Shown: positions 16,201 to 23,615, numbered from the stretch's first letter. The stretch is DNA of 24,016 nt from Bacillota bacterium (GCA_009778255.1 WRKD01000219.1:1-24016), one strand, 5' to 3'. Notes: generated from the sequence alone by a model not told the origin. Program-made: numbers and translations.

Positions 16201-17866
16201 TGGAAATGGGGTGTTTGGAAATCCCTTCCGAGCGAAAAATAAAAATTACATTATATACCTCAAAGGTTTGCTTGTTTGACTTAGCATTAGTTTCCCGCCA
16301 AGACAGCTCATTATAAAGATACTCCAATATGATATTGCTACTTTCTTCGTCGCACATGATATTGCGGATCTGCAAGGCGTCATTTTGAAGGTTTTTTAAC
16401 CAGCGCATCCACAGAAAGCGTTCAATATCTTCTTCATTGTAAAGAAAAAACATTTTGACTTCCTGATAAAAGTGCCGTATAGCTACATCGAGCGCCATGT
16501 TTTTAGCTACCTCATATAGCGCTTCACGGTTGCCGATAACCCCTATGATACTGGCTTTGAGGAAGCTGGAGATGATAGGCGCTGCAGGAATGATTTTGTA
16601 TTTGCGTTCAAGCTGATTTGGCAATAGCGATATCGGGTCTTCCATATCCACAAATTCCTGTTTGGAATATTTTATTTTACAGGCCGCTTCAACATTTCCG
16701 TATCCCAGATAAATATCCAAAAAATCCGAATCTTGAACCTCTTTTTCAAAAAGTCTTTTACCGAATGCATGAACTTCTTCTAAATCGTCATGAAGGGAAC
16801 TCTGTATCGCTTGGCGAATCATAAGCTCCTTCTCACGTGACGCGGTGATCTCCGCTTCTTTTTCAGATATATATTCCAAATACTTCTCTTCCCGTATGGC
16901 CGTATCTTTTTTGAATTTTCGCCCATCAATAATATAAGTTGTGATGGACATAATAATGCCGATGCTCATAGAAGTCGCGGCGAAAATGACGAACATTTTA
17001 TTACCGCTGCCCATAATGCCCCGCAGAACAATAGTAAGCGCAAGCATGGCAAGTGCGGGAATCAATGTCATAACGATACTTTTATCGGATTTTTGTGGTT
17101 TGGGGGGTGGTGATTGTATTGTAATTTCATCATGAGGTATTTCATATTGCATTCTGGTAGACCGGTTATATTTAGGATAATCTAAGTGGCTTGTCTGATC
17201 ACTTATATCAATGAAAGCAAGTGTTTTCACTAGCACATTTTGTTTGGATGTAAAAAGCTTGCCATGTTTTAGATAAAAGCTAAAGCCGACAAGCTTAAAA
17301 AAATCTGTATCAAAGATTCTTACGGTATCCCGTATGCGAGAGCCATTAACAAAAATCCCATATTTGGTGCTATTATCTGTTAGGTAAAATATACCGTTTT
17401 TTTGGGTGAGCGTTGCGCTGTCGAAGCCTAATAATGGATCATCAAGATAAATATCGCAATGCTCGTGGCCGCCGATATGGAGTGTTTCCTGGTTTTTTAT
17501 ATCTATTACTCTCTGGTAATCGCTTTGCGCGTTGTCAAAATCAATAGTAAAATCAATTTGAAACAACTCGGCATTAGTTTTGCTATATTTTACTATAAGA
17601 TGATCTCCGTGTTCCAGCGCTTTATAGGTGATTTTTAGTATACCATCCGTAGTAAAAAACAGATCATTCCCGCAACTCAACTGCCAATCGGCGCCATCAC
17701 CTTGCAAAACCAGTTCAAATTCTTCAAAAAATATTGCTTTATTAAGCCTGACCCGGCACTCTTTCGTTGTGCCAATTTTGATCAATGCCTCACTTTCTTT
17801 AGATAACTCAAGCTCTCTATATACTTTCTTACCGAAAAGTATTATTTGATATCTTTTATCCATCAT
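13295..17866 (-). CDS. essC: type VII secretion FtsK/SpoIIIE ATPase, EssC-like
   Basis: 1523 residues, close to EssC/YukBA length. It is the membrane motor that selects and drives substrates through the type VIIb machine. Residues 1-100 are a divergent FHA-like fold and about 128-190 a second FHA domain (LHIGGHEHCDIYLDD, YGIFVNGSRI). Two membrane helices follow at about 266-285 and 295-317. Three FtsK-type ATPase modules come next: first Walker A GTTGSGKS at 704-711 with Walker B D814/E815 (IMIVDEFAEL); second Walker A GSAQTGKT at 1035-1042 with LLFVDN; third Walker A GKEKSGKT at 1320-1327 with a degenerate Walker B (LLLVIENN). Only the first module has a full acidic pair, as is usual for EssC, where the C-terminal modules bind substrates. 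ATG 17866 follows AAAGGAG (17878-17884 region, minus strand). Last gene of the minus-strand operon. Confidence 0.93.
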   Translation of the reverse strand: MMDKRYQIILFGKKVYRELELSKESEALIKIGTTKECRVRLNKAIFFEEFELVLQGDGADWQLSCGNDLFFTTDGILKITYKALEHGDHLIVKYSKTNAELFQIDFTIDFDNAQSDYQRVIDIKNQETLHIGGHEHCDIYLDDPLLGFDSATLTQKNGIFYLTDNSTKYGIFVNGSRIRDTVRIFDTDFFKLVGFSFYLKHGKLFTSKQNVLVKTLAFIDISDQTSHLDYPKYNRSTRMQYEIPHDEITIQSPPPKPQKSDKSIVMTLIPALAMLALTIVLRGIMGSGNKMFVIFAATSMSIGIIMSITTYIIDGRKFKKDTAIREEKYLEYISEKEAEITASREKELMIRQAIQSSLHDDLEEVHAFGKRLFEKEVQDSDFLDIYLGYGNVEAACKIKYSKQEFVDMEDPISLLPNQLERKYKIIPAAPIISSFLKASIIGVIGNREALYEVAKNMALDVAIRHFYQEVKMFFLYNEEDIERFLWMRWLKNLQNDALQIRNIMCDEESSNIILEYLYNELSWRETNAKSNKQTFEVYNVIFIFRSEGISKHPISKFFSFANNLGFTFVFFEEYAECLPKDCTEVIQLDEEGRGTLLYSEDCNHKTVFAYETISNTLAEKTALKLSSVYIDEVSLEKDLTKSITLFEILGILNIDDLDLTQRWNNSKVYKSMAAPLGVKRKNKPVYLDISDKATAHGPHGLVAGTTGSGKSEIIQSYVLSMASLFHPYDVGFVIIDFKGGGMANQFKFLPHMMGAITNIDGREINRSLLSIRAELIHRQELFSQYGVNHINDYIQLFKKGEARQALPHLIMIVDEFAELKAEFPDFMKEIISAARIGRTLGVHLILATQKPSGVVDNQIWSNSKFKLCLKVQTKEDSKEVIKTTLAAEIVEPGRAYFQVGNNEMFELFQSAYSGAKAETNIDQVQAFTIHTVNSWGKREVVYTTQKEATDTESKTQLQVMVDYVNDYCQTNNIAKLQGICLPPLPEHILAGALQDSVKDLVKGINVAIALYDDPEQQRQDALIINLSESNTYIIGSAQTGKTTLLQTMLYQLMRCYTPEELNIYIADCGSMALKVFENAAHVGGVALAAEEEKMLNLFKMLMKTILIRKTLFAEKGLGTYKAYVEAGFTDMPQILLFVDNMAVFKENYYIKIEDVFLTLCREGQGVGINIIATGAQTNVIGFRLLANFGNRIAFCCNDKGEYGNLFDRCRIEPKELPGRGLCVIQKRILEFQAALAFEGEKEIIRVENMKSFIQENALLYAGCKAAPIPEVPEIINRSGLQRTNKELYEKSYQIPIGMDYNSVDYRVIDLQNVRMLGISGKEKSGKTNFLRHLLNTIDISGSSTEAYIIDGEEAQLEDMSKLSFIKKYSDSADSIEEIVNSIYEQLEERQKKALQNKNTPLDMVLEDDPLLLLVIENNSFLSELAKKKPVQEKLNTILKQYRRFKVTIIISDLENATISYSAPDILKTLKENKKMIVFENADSIKICEVAPRQLKEYAKPIKLGDAYVFMDGEMSKVKTVLDV

Positions 17867-17881
17867 ACGTTAATATCTCCT

Positions 17882-18172
17882 TTAATTTGTGATATTGATG
17901 ATGGTTCCATGTCGCAATTTATATTCCGCAAGTGTTTTATTACCTTTCAGAAGAGCGATTGGGTTTTCTGTTTTTAAAAAACGCTGCGATATATCATCTG
18001 GATCAACGCCCAGGTCAAAAGCTATATTAAGACCAGTAAGAAGTTCATTGGCCGAGATATTGAGCGGAATCTCTATATCTATTTTCTGATTTGTCTTGTG
18101 AATATACAGTACAGCAACGATGGTATCATTATCCACACAGCACCCAGCTTTCCTTTTTATTAGTATAATCAT
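17882..18172 (-). CDS. esaB: ubiquitin-like EsaB/YukD family protein
   Basis: Up to 96 residues with a ubiquitin-like beta-grasp pattern: strand VAVLYIHKTNQKIDIEIP, helix ISANELLTGLNIAFDLG, and a C-terminal LAEYKLRHGTIINI. It lies 15 bases upstream of the essC-like gene in the same direction, the classical place for this small cytoplasmic component. ATG 18172 lacks a ribosome site. GTG 18136, giving an 84-residue protein beginning VDNDTIVAV, is closer to family length and lies after AAAGGA/GGGTG on the minus strand; that start may be the real one. Confidence 0.8.
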   Translation of the reverse strand: MIILIKRKAGCCVDNDTIVAVLYIHKTNQKIDIEIPLNISANELLTGLNIAFDLGVDPDDISQRFLKTENPIALLKGNKTLAEYKLRHGTIINITN

Positions 18173-18182
18173 AATTCAATTG

Positions 18183-18256
18183 TTTTCGCCTGCGAAAATA
18201 AACCTAAACTTAGCATTCCTCACTCACCACTCATCACTTGGTCTGCGAAGCAGACC
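18183..18256. repeat. palindrome-heptamer-palindrome insertion in the operon gap
   Basis: The 85-base gap between the CpaE-like and EsaB-like genes contains three repeats. Palindrome TTTTCGC/GCGAAAA is at 18183-18198. A degenerate heptamer array CACTCAC-CACTCAT-CACTT is at 18221-18239. A perfect 7-bp hairpin GGTCTGC-gaa-GCAGACC is at 18240-18256, directly abutting the CpaE-like stop codon at 18258. No T-run follows on the minus strand, so it is more likely a small dispersed repeat than a terminator. In the mRNA it may stabilise or attenuate the operon transcript between segments; that is inference. Confidence 0.6.
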
Positions 18257-18257
18257 A

Positions 18258-19310
18258 TTAGAGCAGCATATATGCCAGTTTTTCATAATAATTGAACTTG
18301 TTGAACCAGGCAATATTGAGGTCGGATTGATCTATAATAAGTTTGGGTATATAGTCGCAAATAGTTATTTGTGTGCGTATAGGGCTGTTAAGAATATGAT
18401 CTTTAGCCTTGCCGTCGTATTTATTGCATATGAACAAAAACTTATTTGTATTAGAATAGTCAATATTAGTCAAAAACCGCTCAAATTTATGGACATCTAG
18501 CGGATGCTGGCCTAAAAGTAGTAGCGTTTTGTCACAAAAAGCCATCAGAGCAGATTTGTCCGCAGTAAAATCGGAAGATGAATCGATGATAATAAAATCG
18601 TATTCATGGGATTCTTTAACGATTTGCATGTAATGTTGATACTTCTCCGATTTTACGCCAAACGCTAATGCAGCTTGTGGAAATGGTAGTAGGTAATCAA
18701 AAATATCTTTATCAATACTGGTATTTAGATTATTATAGATATGGGAGTTTTGTACATTAAGCCGGTTAAGTAAGTCTGTATCCATATACTTGGCGGCAGA
18801 AAGAAAAAAAGTGAAGCTTTGCAATGGTTCAACAGAAAGAAAAAGTACCCTTTTATGCGCTTTCGCAAGCGCTACGCTTAAGCCGATAGCGCTAAAAGTT
18901 TTTCCAATACCGCCAATTGGCGAATACACCAATACGCTTTTGGTGTATTCAGAGCCTTTTATGCCATGAAAATTTTTAAGCGCTGATTCATTGAGAATAT
19001 CATTGAAAATTTCTATTATATTGGTATATTTATATAGCCTTTTGGGTAAGGAATCGTCTGCGGAAACTTTTTGTTCTGTAAGAATAAACGTGTTCGCTAT
19101 GTTGTGTTTTTCAAAATCATTATTAAAGAGTTCCTCTTGAATGACCAAAATATCGATGCTTTGTGGTTTACTAATAAAAGTGTTTAGGTATTCTTCTTCC
19201 GTAATAATAATGATCTCTGCATTGTCTTTACATGTTTCAATAAACCTTTTTTCCAGCAAAGTTAAATAGCGTTCATCTGTGTCTGCCAAAACAATAGTGA
19301 ATTGAGCCAT
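18258..19310 (-). CDS. MinD/CpaE-like P-loop ATPase with receiver-like N-terminus
   Basis: 350 residues. Residues 1-115 look like a degenerate receiver domain (FTIVLADTDERYLTLLEKRF, then IDILVIQEELF), as in CpaE-type proteins. The ParA/MinD-type ATPase follows: GGIGKT at 133-138, switch region VLFLSVEP, Walker B FIIIDSSSD and CNKYDG. The signature lysine before GG in the deviant Walker A motif is isoleucine here (YSPIGGIGKT), which may weaken MinD-style dimer-dependent ATP hydrolysis. ATG 19310 starts 2 bases after the upstream FHA gene, so the two are tightly coupled. A role in positioning or assembling the secretion complex is plausible; CpaE proteins do this for pili. Related genes are not part of the classical staphylococcal ess set. 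Confidence 0.75.
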   Translation of the reverse strand: MAQFTIVLADTDERYLTLLEKRFIETCKDNAEIIIITEEEYLNTFISKPQSIDILVIQEELFNNDFEKHNIANTFILTEQKVSADDSLPKRLYKYTNIIEIFNDILNESALKNFHGIKGSEYTKSVLVYSPIGGIGKTFSAIGLSVALAKAHKRVLFLSVEPLQSFTFFLSAAKYMDTDLLNRLNVQNSHIYNNLNTSIDKDIFDYLLPFPQAALAFGVKSEKYQHYMQIVKESHEYDFIIIDSSSDFTADKSALMAFCDKTLLLLGQHPLDVHKFERFLTNIDYSNTNKFLFICNKYDGKAKDHILNSPIRTQITICDYIPKLIIDQSDLNIAWFNKFNYYEKLAYMLL

Positions 19311-19312
19311 GG

Positions 19313-20539
19313 TTATTTACCCCCATTTACGAAAGGATTGGGTTCGGTTTTTGTATCACCGGCTATTTTCATCATGGAAAGCGGCTGTACAATAAACTCT
19401 ATATTAGCCAGTTTTACGGTATTTCCAACATGAAGCGGAAATATTTTATGGGGGATAATAAGCGCGCCGTTTACAAAAGTTTGATTCAAACTTTTCATAT
19501 CTTCGATGAAATGTAGATTTTTATGGCTGATGATTTTACAGTGAACACTACTTATGAATTGATTAGCAAGAATTACACCATCTGCGGTTGTAGCGTCTTT
19601 TCCTATGATATACTCGGGTTTATTAATGATAAATGTTAAGGTTTCGGGCAGGTTTTGACTAACCAGAGCTATTTTAGGATTAAAATCGCCGAAAGATAAA
19701 AGCCTTGGATCGATTTCTACCGGCTTGATTTCTACAATTGGCTCCGTTTTTAAGCCGTGTTTTAATAATTGTATCAATCGCAAAGGTTGTTTTGGCATGG
19801 TGGCGTTATTATTAGTATGATGATACTGCGCTCCGGTTGTTCGCAGTTTAGCAGATGAAAATGGCTGAGAATTTTCTGCTCTATATGCAGTATCTAAACT
19901 GCTTTCCCACGATGCAAGATTTATGGTAGCAGAAAGCGGATGTCCTTTAAGACGCAGGGTTTTTTTTAAAGAATTTAGCGTAGTTTCATCATCGGAAAAA
20001 ATTTCTTTTCTGATTTCCTGAGTATCATTGTCGTTGATATGCGGGTTTTCAAACAATATATCTAAAATCATTTTTTTTAGATGTTTTTCGAATACAGAAA
20101 TTCCATCGGTAGACGCTTGTATATTTATTGGCACATAGAGTAAAAACACCCGCAGGTTTTCGGGGTCTACATATATTCTTTCTGGCGATACCCAAATATT
20201 CTCACACTGGATAAACCCGTTGTTGCGGATTTCTTCAAATACATTTGCCAGATTATATATAATAGTTAAAAATATGGCCGGAGTCAGTACTGGTAATACA
20301 GTTTTCAAGGATTTATAGCTCTCGATATAGTAGTTGAGTTTTATTTTGCCATTTTGCATAACTTTCGCGCATTGCAAAAAGCCTTTGTTGCCCCGTTCTT
20401 GCAGGACTTTATATCCCGTTAAGTAGAATAGGTTCTCGTCAGAAAAAATATAACTGACACCTAAAGTATCTTCACGTTCCTTGATTTGCCCTGAAGATAA
20501 ATAACTTCGTAAGTGCCCGTCATAACCTGTTTGCGACAA
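19313..20539 (-). CDS. DUF6382-like / FHA-domain protein
   Basis: 408 residues with TTG 20539 as the chosen start. A GGCGGTGA site lies 5-6 bases before it, and a strong promoter (20704-20676) lies inside the longer open frame that reaches ATG 20731, so the longer protein would begin upstream of its own transcript. Residues 1-170 match the DUF6382 pattern (GYDGHLRSYLSS, LFYLTGYKVLQ, GKIKLNYYIESYKSLKTVL). A linker of low complexity follows (about 210-290). Residues about 310-400 are an FHA domain: YIIGKD, SSVHCKI, NQTFVNG. FHA domains bind phosphothreonine, so this is a likely target or reader of the kinase encoded at 23616. It is the first gene of the minus-strand secretion operon. Confidence 0.8.
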   Translation of the reverse strand: MSQTGYDGHLRSYLSSGQIKEREDTLGVSYIFSDENLFYLTGYKVLQERGNKGFLQCAKVMQNGKIKLNYYIESYKSLKTVLPVLTPAIFLTIIYNLANVFEEIRNNGFIQCENIWVSPERIYVDPENLRVFLLYVPINIQASTDGISVFEKHLKKMILDILFENPHINDNDTQEIRKEIFSDDETTLNSLKKTLRLKGHPLSATINLASWESSLDTAYRAENSQPFSSAKLRTTGAQYHHTNNNATMPKQPLRLIQLLKHGLKTEPIVEIKPVEIDPRLLSFGDFNPKIALVSQNLPETLTFIINKPEYIIGKDATTADGVILANQFISSVHCKIISHKNLHFIEDMKSLNQTFVNGALIIPHKIFPLHVGNTVKLANIEFIVQPLSMMKIAGDTKTEPNPFVNGGK

Positions 20540-20675
20540 GATTTTCACCGCCTTTTTTGATTCATTGAGGCTTGAAAAATATATAAATACATGATAAAAT
20601 GTATCAAAAATGATTATATTGGTGTAGAATACTGCGATAGAAAAAAGGTGTTTTTTCTTCTGCCTTGCAAATGTA

Positions 20676-20704
20676 ATATTATCAAACAATTTAGGTATTG
20701 TCAA
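20676..20704 (-). promoter_or_regulatory. sigma-A-type promoter of the minus-strand secretion operon
   Basis: On the minus strand TTGACA (20704-20699) and TAATAT (20681-20676) are 17 bp apart, a near-consensus promoter. The start of transcription is expected near 20669, about 130 bases before TTG 20539. It would drive FHA, CpaE-like, EsaB-like and EssC genes. Between promoter and start no clear leader structure was seen. Confidence 0.75.
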
Positions 20705-20774
20705 CAAGCCCTGCATAACCATTAAACGCATTATTTATCAATAATATTAACTTTTTTATTAAGATATGTGAAGG

Positions 20775-20789
20775 GCGGCTTTCAGCCGC
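20775..20789. repeat. short palindrome beside heptamer array
   Basis: GCGGCT-ttc-AGCCGC is a perfect 6-bp stem located 10 bases before the heptamer array at 20800. Its arrangement (palindrome next to heptamers) repeats that seen at 18221-18256. Confidence 0.5.
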
Positions 20790-20799
20790 AACCAAATGA

Positions 20800-20834
20800 G
20801 CCAGAAGTCAGGAGCCAGGAGTCAGGAGTCAGAA
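20800..20834. repeat. five tandem heptamers (GYCAGRA)
   Basis: Five consecutive 7-base units: GCCAGAA, GTCAGGA, GCCAGGA, GTCAGGA, GTCAGAA. Heptameric short tandem repeats of this kind are known from cyanobacterial and some Bacillota genomes. The opposite-strand counterpart is at 21053-21073, so the two arrays form an inverted pair around the decayed gene. Confidence 0.85.
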
Positions 20835-20849
20835 TGGAATTGAACACCT

Positions 20850-21029
20850 TTAGAGTATGCATCCAGTAATTTGCAATTCACGAATAATTTGCTGACTTCG
20901 ATTAGTAAATTAGGAAGTTTCCTGAACGTCATAACACTCAAGATCTTTAGCTAAAATCAAATAGTATCTGCATTCCTCAACATAAAAACAAAACTCTTCT
21001 AAAAGCAGCATAAAACTCATAGCTTGCTC
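20850..21029 (-). pseudogene. remnant of an S23/four-helix-bundle (IVP) protein gene
   Basis: On the minus strand the stretch reads MSFMLLLEEFCFYVEECRYY from 21020, then LILAKDLECYDVQETS, a stop, and in the same frame SQQIIRELQITGCIL to a stop at 20850. The VEECRYYLILAKDLECYD part resembles the third helix of S23-type four-helix-bundle proteins, which in many members reads close to ECRYYLILAKDLGYGD. The first two helices are missing and there is an in-frame stop, so it is not functional. Heptamers that flank it are often found just behind intact members of this family, which supports the assignment. The family identity is from memory of the motif. Confidence 0.6.
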
Positions 21030-21052
21030 TTATTGGTTTGTTTCTTTAGATA

Positions 21053-21073
21053 TTCTGACTTCTGACTTCTGAC
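21053..21073. repeat. three tandem heptamers, inverted relative to 20800-20834
   Basis: TTCTGAC three times in a row (complement GTCAGAA), followed by TCCT. This is the inverted partner of the five-unit array at 20800-20834. Confidence 0.85.
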
Positions 21074-21167
21074 TCCTCGTAAATTATGCACCATAGCTGG
21101 AGAAACGCCGATATTCTTGTTTTTTTAGCAAGTTTATTCGAAGGAATACCATAGAGGTGGAGTTAAT

Positions 21168-22844
21168 ATGCGTAAAAAATATAATGGACTATTATCAGCT
21201 ACCCTAATATTACTTGCCACTATTTTGCTGTTTCCTCTACAAGCCCAAGCCGACGGTGTTAATCAATGGATTACGCCTGTTGCAGGCGGTATGTCTCATT
21301 CTATTGTTCTTAAGGATGATGGGCAAATCTGGACTTTTGGAGCAAATCAGCAAATGCAGCTTGGCAGAGAACAAAGTATTTCAGAGCAGATAACGCCGCA
21401 ACCGCTGGAAGATCTATCTGCTATAGTTTCTGTAGCAGCAGGGTATGATTTTTCTCTGGCGCTTAATAAGGGCGGCAGCGTTTATTTTTTGGGAGACGGC
21501 ATGGATGAGCACATATATAAACTACCGGGCTTAAAAAATATAGTTTCTATAGCCGCAGGTCAAGGTGATGGATTAGCGCTAGACCTCGATGGTTTAGTGT
21601 GGCAATGGAGTATTGGCGAAACGCCGCATATAATTTCCAAACTCAATAATATTGCGGCAATTGCTGCGGGCGGAGCGCATTTTCTAGCTTTAACTGCAGC
21701 CGGAGAAATATGGGCTTGGGGCGCTAACTGGAATGGCCAATTAGGTAATGAAACCACAATTGACGCAGCTGAGCCGGGAAAAGTAAAAGATCTGATCAAT
21801 ATAGTTTCTATAGCGGCAGGATATTCACATTCTTTGGCGGTTTCTCTTGACGGCGTTGTCTATGCCTGGGGTTCCAATACATATGGCCAGCTGGGTGATG
21901 GAACTACGGAAATGCGGCTTTTACCTGTCAAAGTGAAAAATGTGAAAAATGCTGTACAAGTTTCTGCAGGCAATGAAACATCAATGGCATTGACAGCTAA
22001 AAACGAGATCTATACCTGGGGAAACGGGGAGTTTGGCCAACTTGGTAACAGGACTTTTACCACTATATGTAATAATCCCGTTAAAATCAATACAGATTTT
22101 GTGCCAAAATATATAGCTTCCGGAGTTTATCACAATTTTGCTATATCGGATGCGGATGTTTTATATGTATGGGGAAGAAATAAAAATCATCAGCTTGGTA
22201 CAGGTAATAGTTCAGATGAGTCAAAACCGTACAATTTACTCTCTTCCATAATAAAAAATGAAAGATACACCACTAAACCCTTTTGGGGATGCAGTGATTG
22301 GGCGGTATCTGAATTATCCGAACTATATAAAATCAATTTATTGCCGCCAATGCTCTGGGGTAATTATCAAGATAGCGTTACCAGGGCGGAATTTGCGGCA
22401 TTGCTTGTAAAAACATATGAATCTATTAAAGGCAAGCAGATCAGCTTGCCCACTTATCCTACTTATAATGTTGATTTTCAAGATATCGGAGGTAATGCCT
22501 TTGAAAATGAAATAAAGAAAGCATTTTTTCTCAAAATGGTTGGCGGTGCAACCAAAACAAGTTTTAAGCCGAACGGCAAAATAACCCGCCAGGAAGCTAC
22601 GAAAATGATTTGTACATTTATAGCCATTATAGAAGATTTTTCACCCCCAACAGGCTTACCAGATATCGCTTATTATAATGACAGGGCAAAAATATCTGAG
22701 TGGGCCGTCCCTTTTGTGGCATTTGCTCATGAAAATGATATTATGCAGGGATTTAGCGGTAATTTCAATCCTCTGCATAATTTAACGCGCGAACAGACTC
22801 TGTTAATTATTTTTAGAACTATACAAAAATATGAATGGATTTAA
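21168..22844 (+). CDS. secreted RCC1-propeller protein with SLH wall-anchoring motifs
   Basis: 558 residues; ATG 21168 follows AGAGGTGGAG. A Sec signal peptide covers about 1-29 (KK, then LLSATLILLATILLF, cleavage near AQA-DG). About 30-362 hold seven RCC1-type blades, each with an AAG/SAG turn (VAGGMSHSIVL, VAAGYDFSLAL, IAAGQGDGLAL, IAAGGAHFLAL, IAAGYSHSLAV, VSAGNETSMAL, IASGVYHNFAI) and several WGxNxxGQLG strands, giving a seven-bladed propeller. The last ~185 residues carry SLH motifs (TRAEFAALLVK, TRQEATKMICTF, TREQTLLIIFRT) that bind secondary wall polymers. It is thus a surface-displayed propeller, probably a binding module. The stop overlaps the phosphatase start by 14 bases, so expression is coupled to signalling genes. 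Its link to type VII secretion is inferred from location only. Confidence 0.88.
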   Translation: MRKKYNGLLSATLILLATILLFPLQAQADGVNQWITPVAGGMSHSIVLKDDGQIWTFGANQQMQLGREQSISEQITPQPLEDLSAIVSVAAGYDFSLALNKGGSVYFLGDGMDEHIYKLPGLKNIVSIAAGQGDGLALDLDGLVWQWSIGETPHIISKLNNIAAIAAGGAHFLALTAAGEIWAWGANWNGQLGNETTIDAAEPGKVKDLINIVSIAAGYSHSLAVSLDGVVYAWGSNTYGQLGDGTTEMRLLPVKVKNVKNAVQVSAGNETSMALTAKNEIYTWGNGEFGQLGNRTFTTICNNPVKINTDFVPKYIASGVYHNFAISDADVLYVWGRNKNHQLGTGNSSDESKPYNLLSSIIKNERYTTKPFWGCSDWAVSELSELYKINLLPPMLWGNYQDSVTRAEFAALLVKTYESIKGKQISLPTYPTYNVDFQDIGGNAFENEIKKAFFLKMVGGATKTSFKPNGKITRQEATKMICTFIAIIEDFSPPTGLPDIAYYNDRAKISEWAVPFVAFAHENDIMQGFSGNFNPLHNLTREQTLLIIFRTIQKYEWI

Positions 22845-23577
22845 ATGGAGGGCAGCAATATGCTGTGAAACCGGACAAACGCGCCGCAACAATGAAGATA
22901 ATTTTTATTTCAATGGTATTTTTAAAACCATTAATAATATCGATCAGGATTTTATGACGGAAACCACATTTAAAGGTTCCGGAATATTTGCTGTTTTTGA
23001 CGGTATGGGCGGGGAGAGCTATAGCGCATGGGCATCGTCATTTGCCGCCAGACTTCTGAGCGATTATTCACAAAATATATTGACGCAGGAACAAAAGTAT
23101 ATATTGCAATATATTTATGAGGCAAATAAGCGTATATATCTGGAAGCCGGGAAAAGAAATGTAACCATTGGCACTACGCTTGCCATGGCTATTATTATTG
23201 AAAACCATATTAAAGTGTATAATTTGGGCGATAGCCGCGCATATTTATTACATAGAAATGAGCTTATCTGTTTAACCAAAGATCATAACACCCCCGCCGG
23301 TACTGTTTCGAAATGGCGAAGTCATCAGCTTTCTCAATTTCTTGGTATACCGGAAGATGAATTTATTATTGAACCACATTATTCTGAAATGGAGCTTTTC
23401 CCCGGAGATAAAATACTTTTATGCAGCGACGGCCTTACAGATATGCTTAGTGAGAATGCTCTAAAATGCGTTTTATTGATGGACATATCTCCACAAAAAA
23501 TCGTTAGCAAGCTGGTAGATACATCCATATCCGTAGGTGGGAAAGATAATATTACCGCATTAGTACTTGTAAGTTGA
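22831..23577 (+). CDS. PP2C-family serine/threonine phosphatase
   Basis: 248 residues, typical for bacterial single-domain PP2C (Stp/PrpC type). The metal-binding and core motifs are present: TGQTRRNNEDNF (14-25), FAVFDGMGGES, GTTLAMAI, YNLGDSRAYLL, LTKDHN, LLCSDGLTDML and KDNITALVL. It removes phosphate from Ser/Thr residues and usually opposes a PASTA- or Hanks-type kinase, here encoded 38 bases downstream. ATG 22831 has no strong ribosome site and overlaps the preceding gene's end, suggesting translational coupling. Soluble; no membrane segment. Confidence 0.92.
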   Translation: MNGFKWRAAICCETGQTRRNNEDNFYFNGIFKTINNIDQDFMTETTFKGSGIFAVFDGMGGESYSAWASSFAARLLSDYSQNILTQEQKYILQYIYEANKRIYLEAGKRNVTIGTTLAMAIIIENHIKVYNLGDSRAYLLHRNELICLTKDHNTPAGTVSKWRSHQLSQFLGIPEDEFIIEPHYSEMELFPGDKILLCSDGLTDMLSENALKCVLLMDISPQKIVSKLVDTSISVGGKDNITALVLVS

Positions 23578-23615
23578 TTTTAAGAAATAACACAATTAAT
23601 GGGAGGTTAGCCGGA

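Larger units (their letters stand above)
20705..21167. other. divergent intergenic region with repeats and a decayed gene
   Basis: This 463-base region separates the secretion-operon promoter from the RCC1/SLH gene. It holds a short palindrome (20775-20789), five heptamers (20800-20834), the decayed S23-like remnant (20850-21029, minus), three inverted heptamers (21053-21073) and finally the AGAGGTGGAG ribosome site for ATG 21168. No convincing sigma-A promoter for the + strand gene was recognised. Confidence 0.6.

Noticed and set aside
18120..18500. Plus-strand frame across the CpaE-like/EsaB-like gap
   Set aside because: Antisense to the CpaE-like gene, without ribosome site, and it reads through the palindromic repeat.
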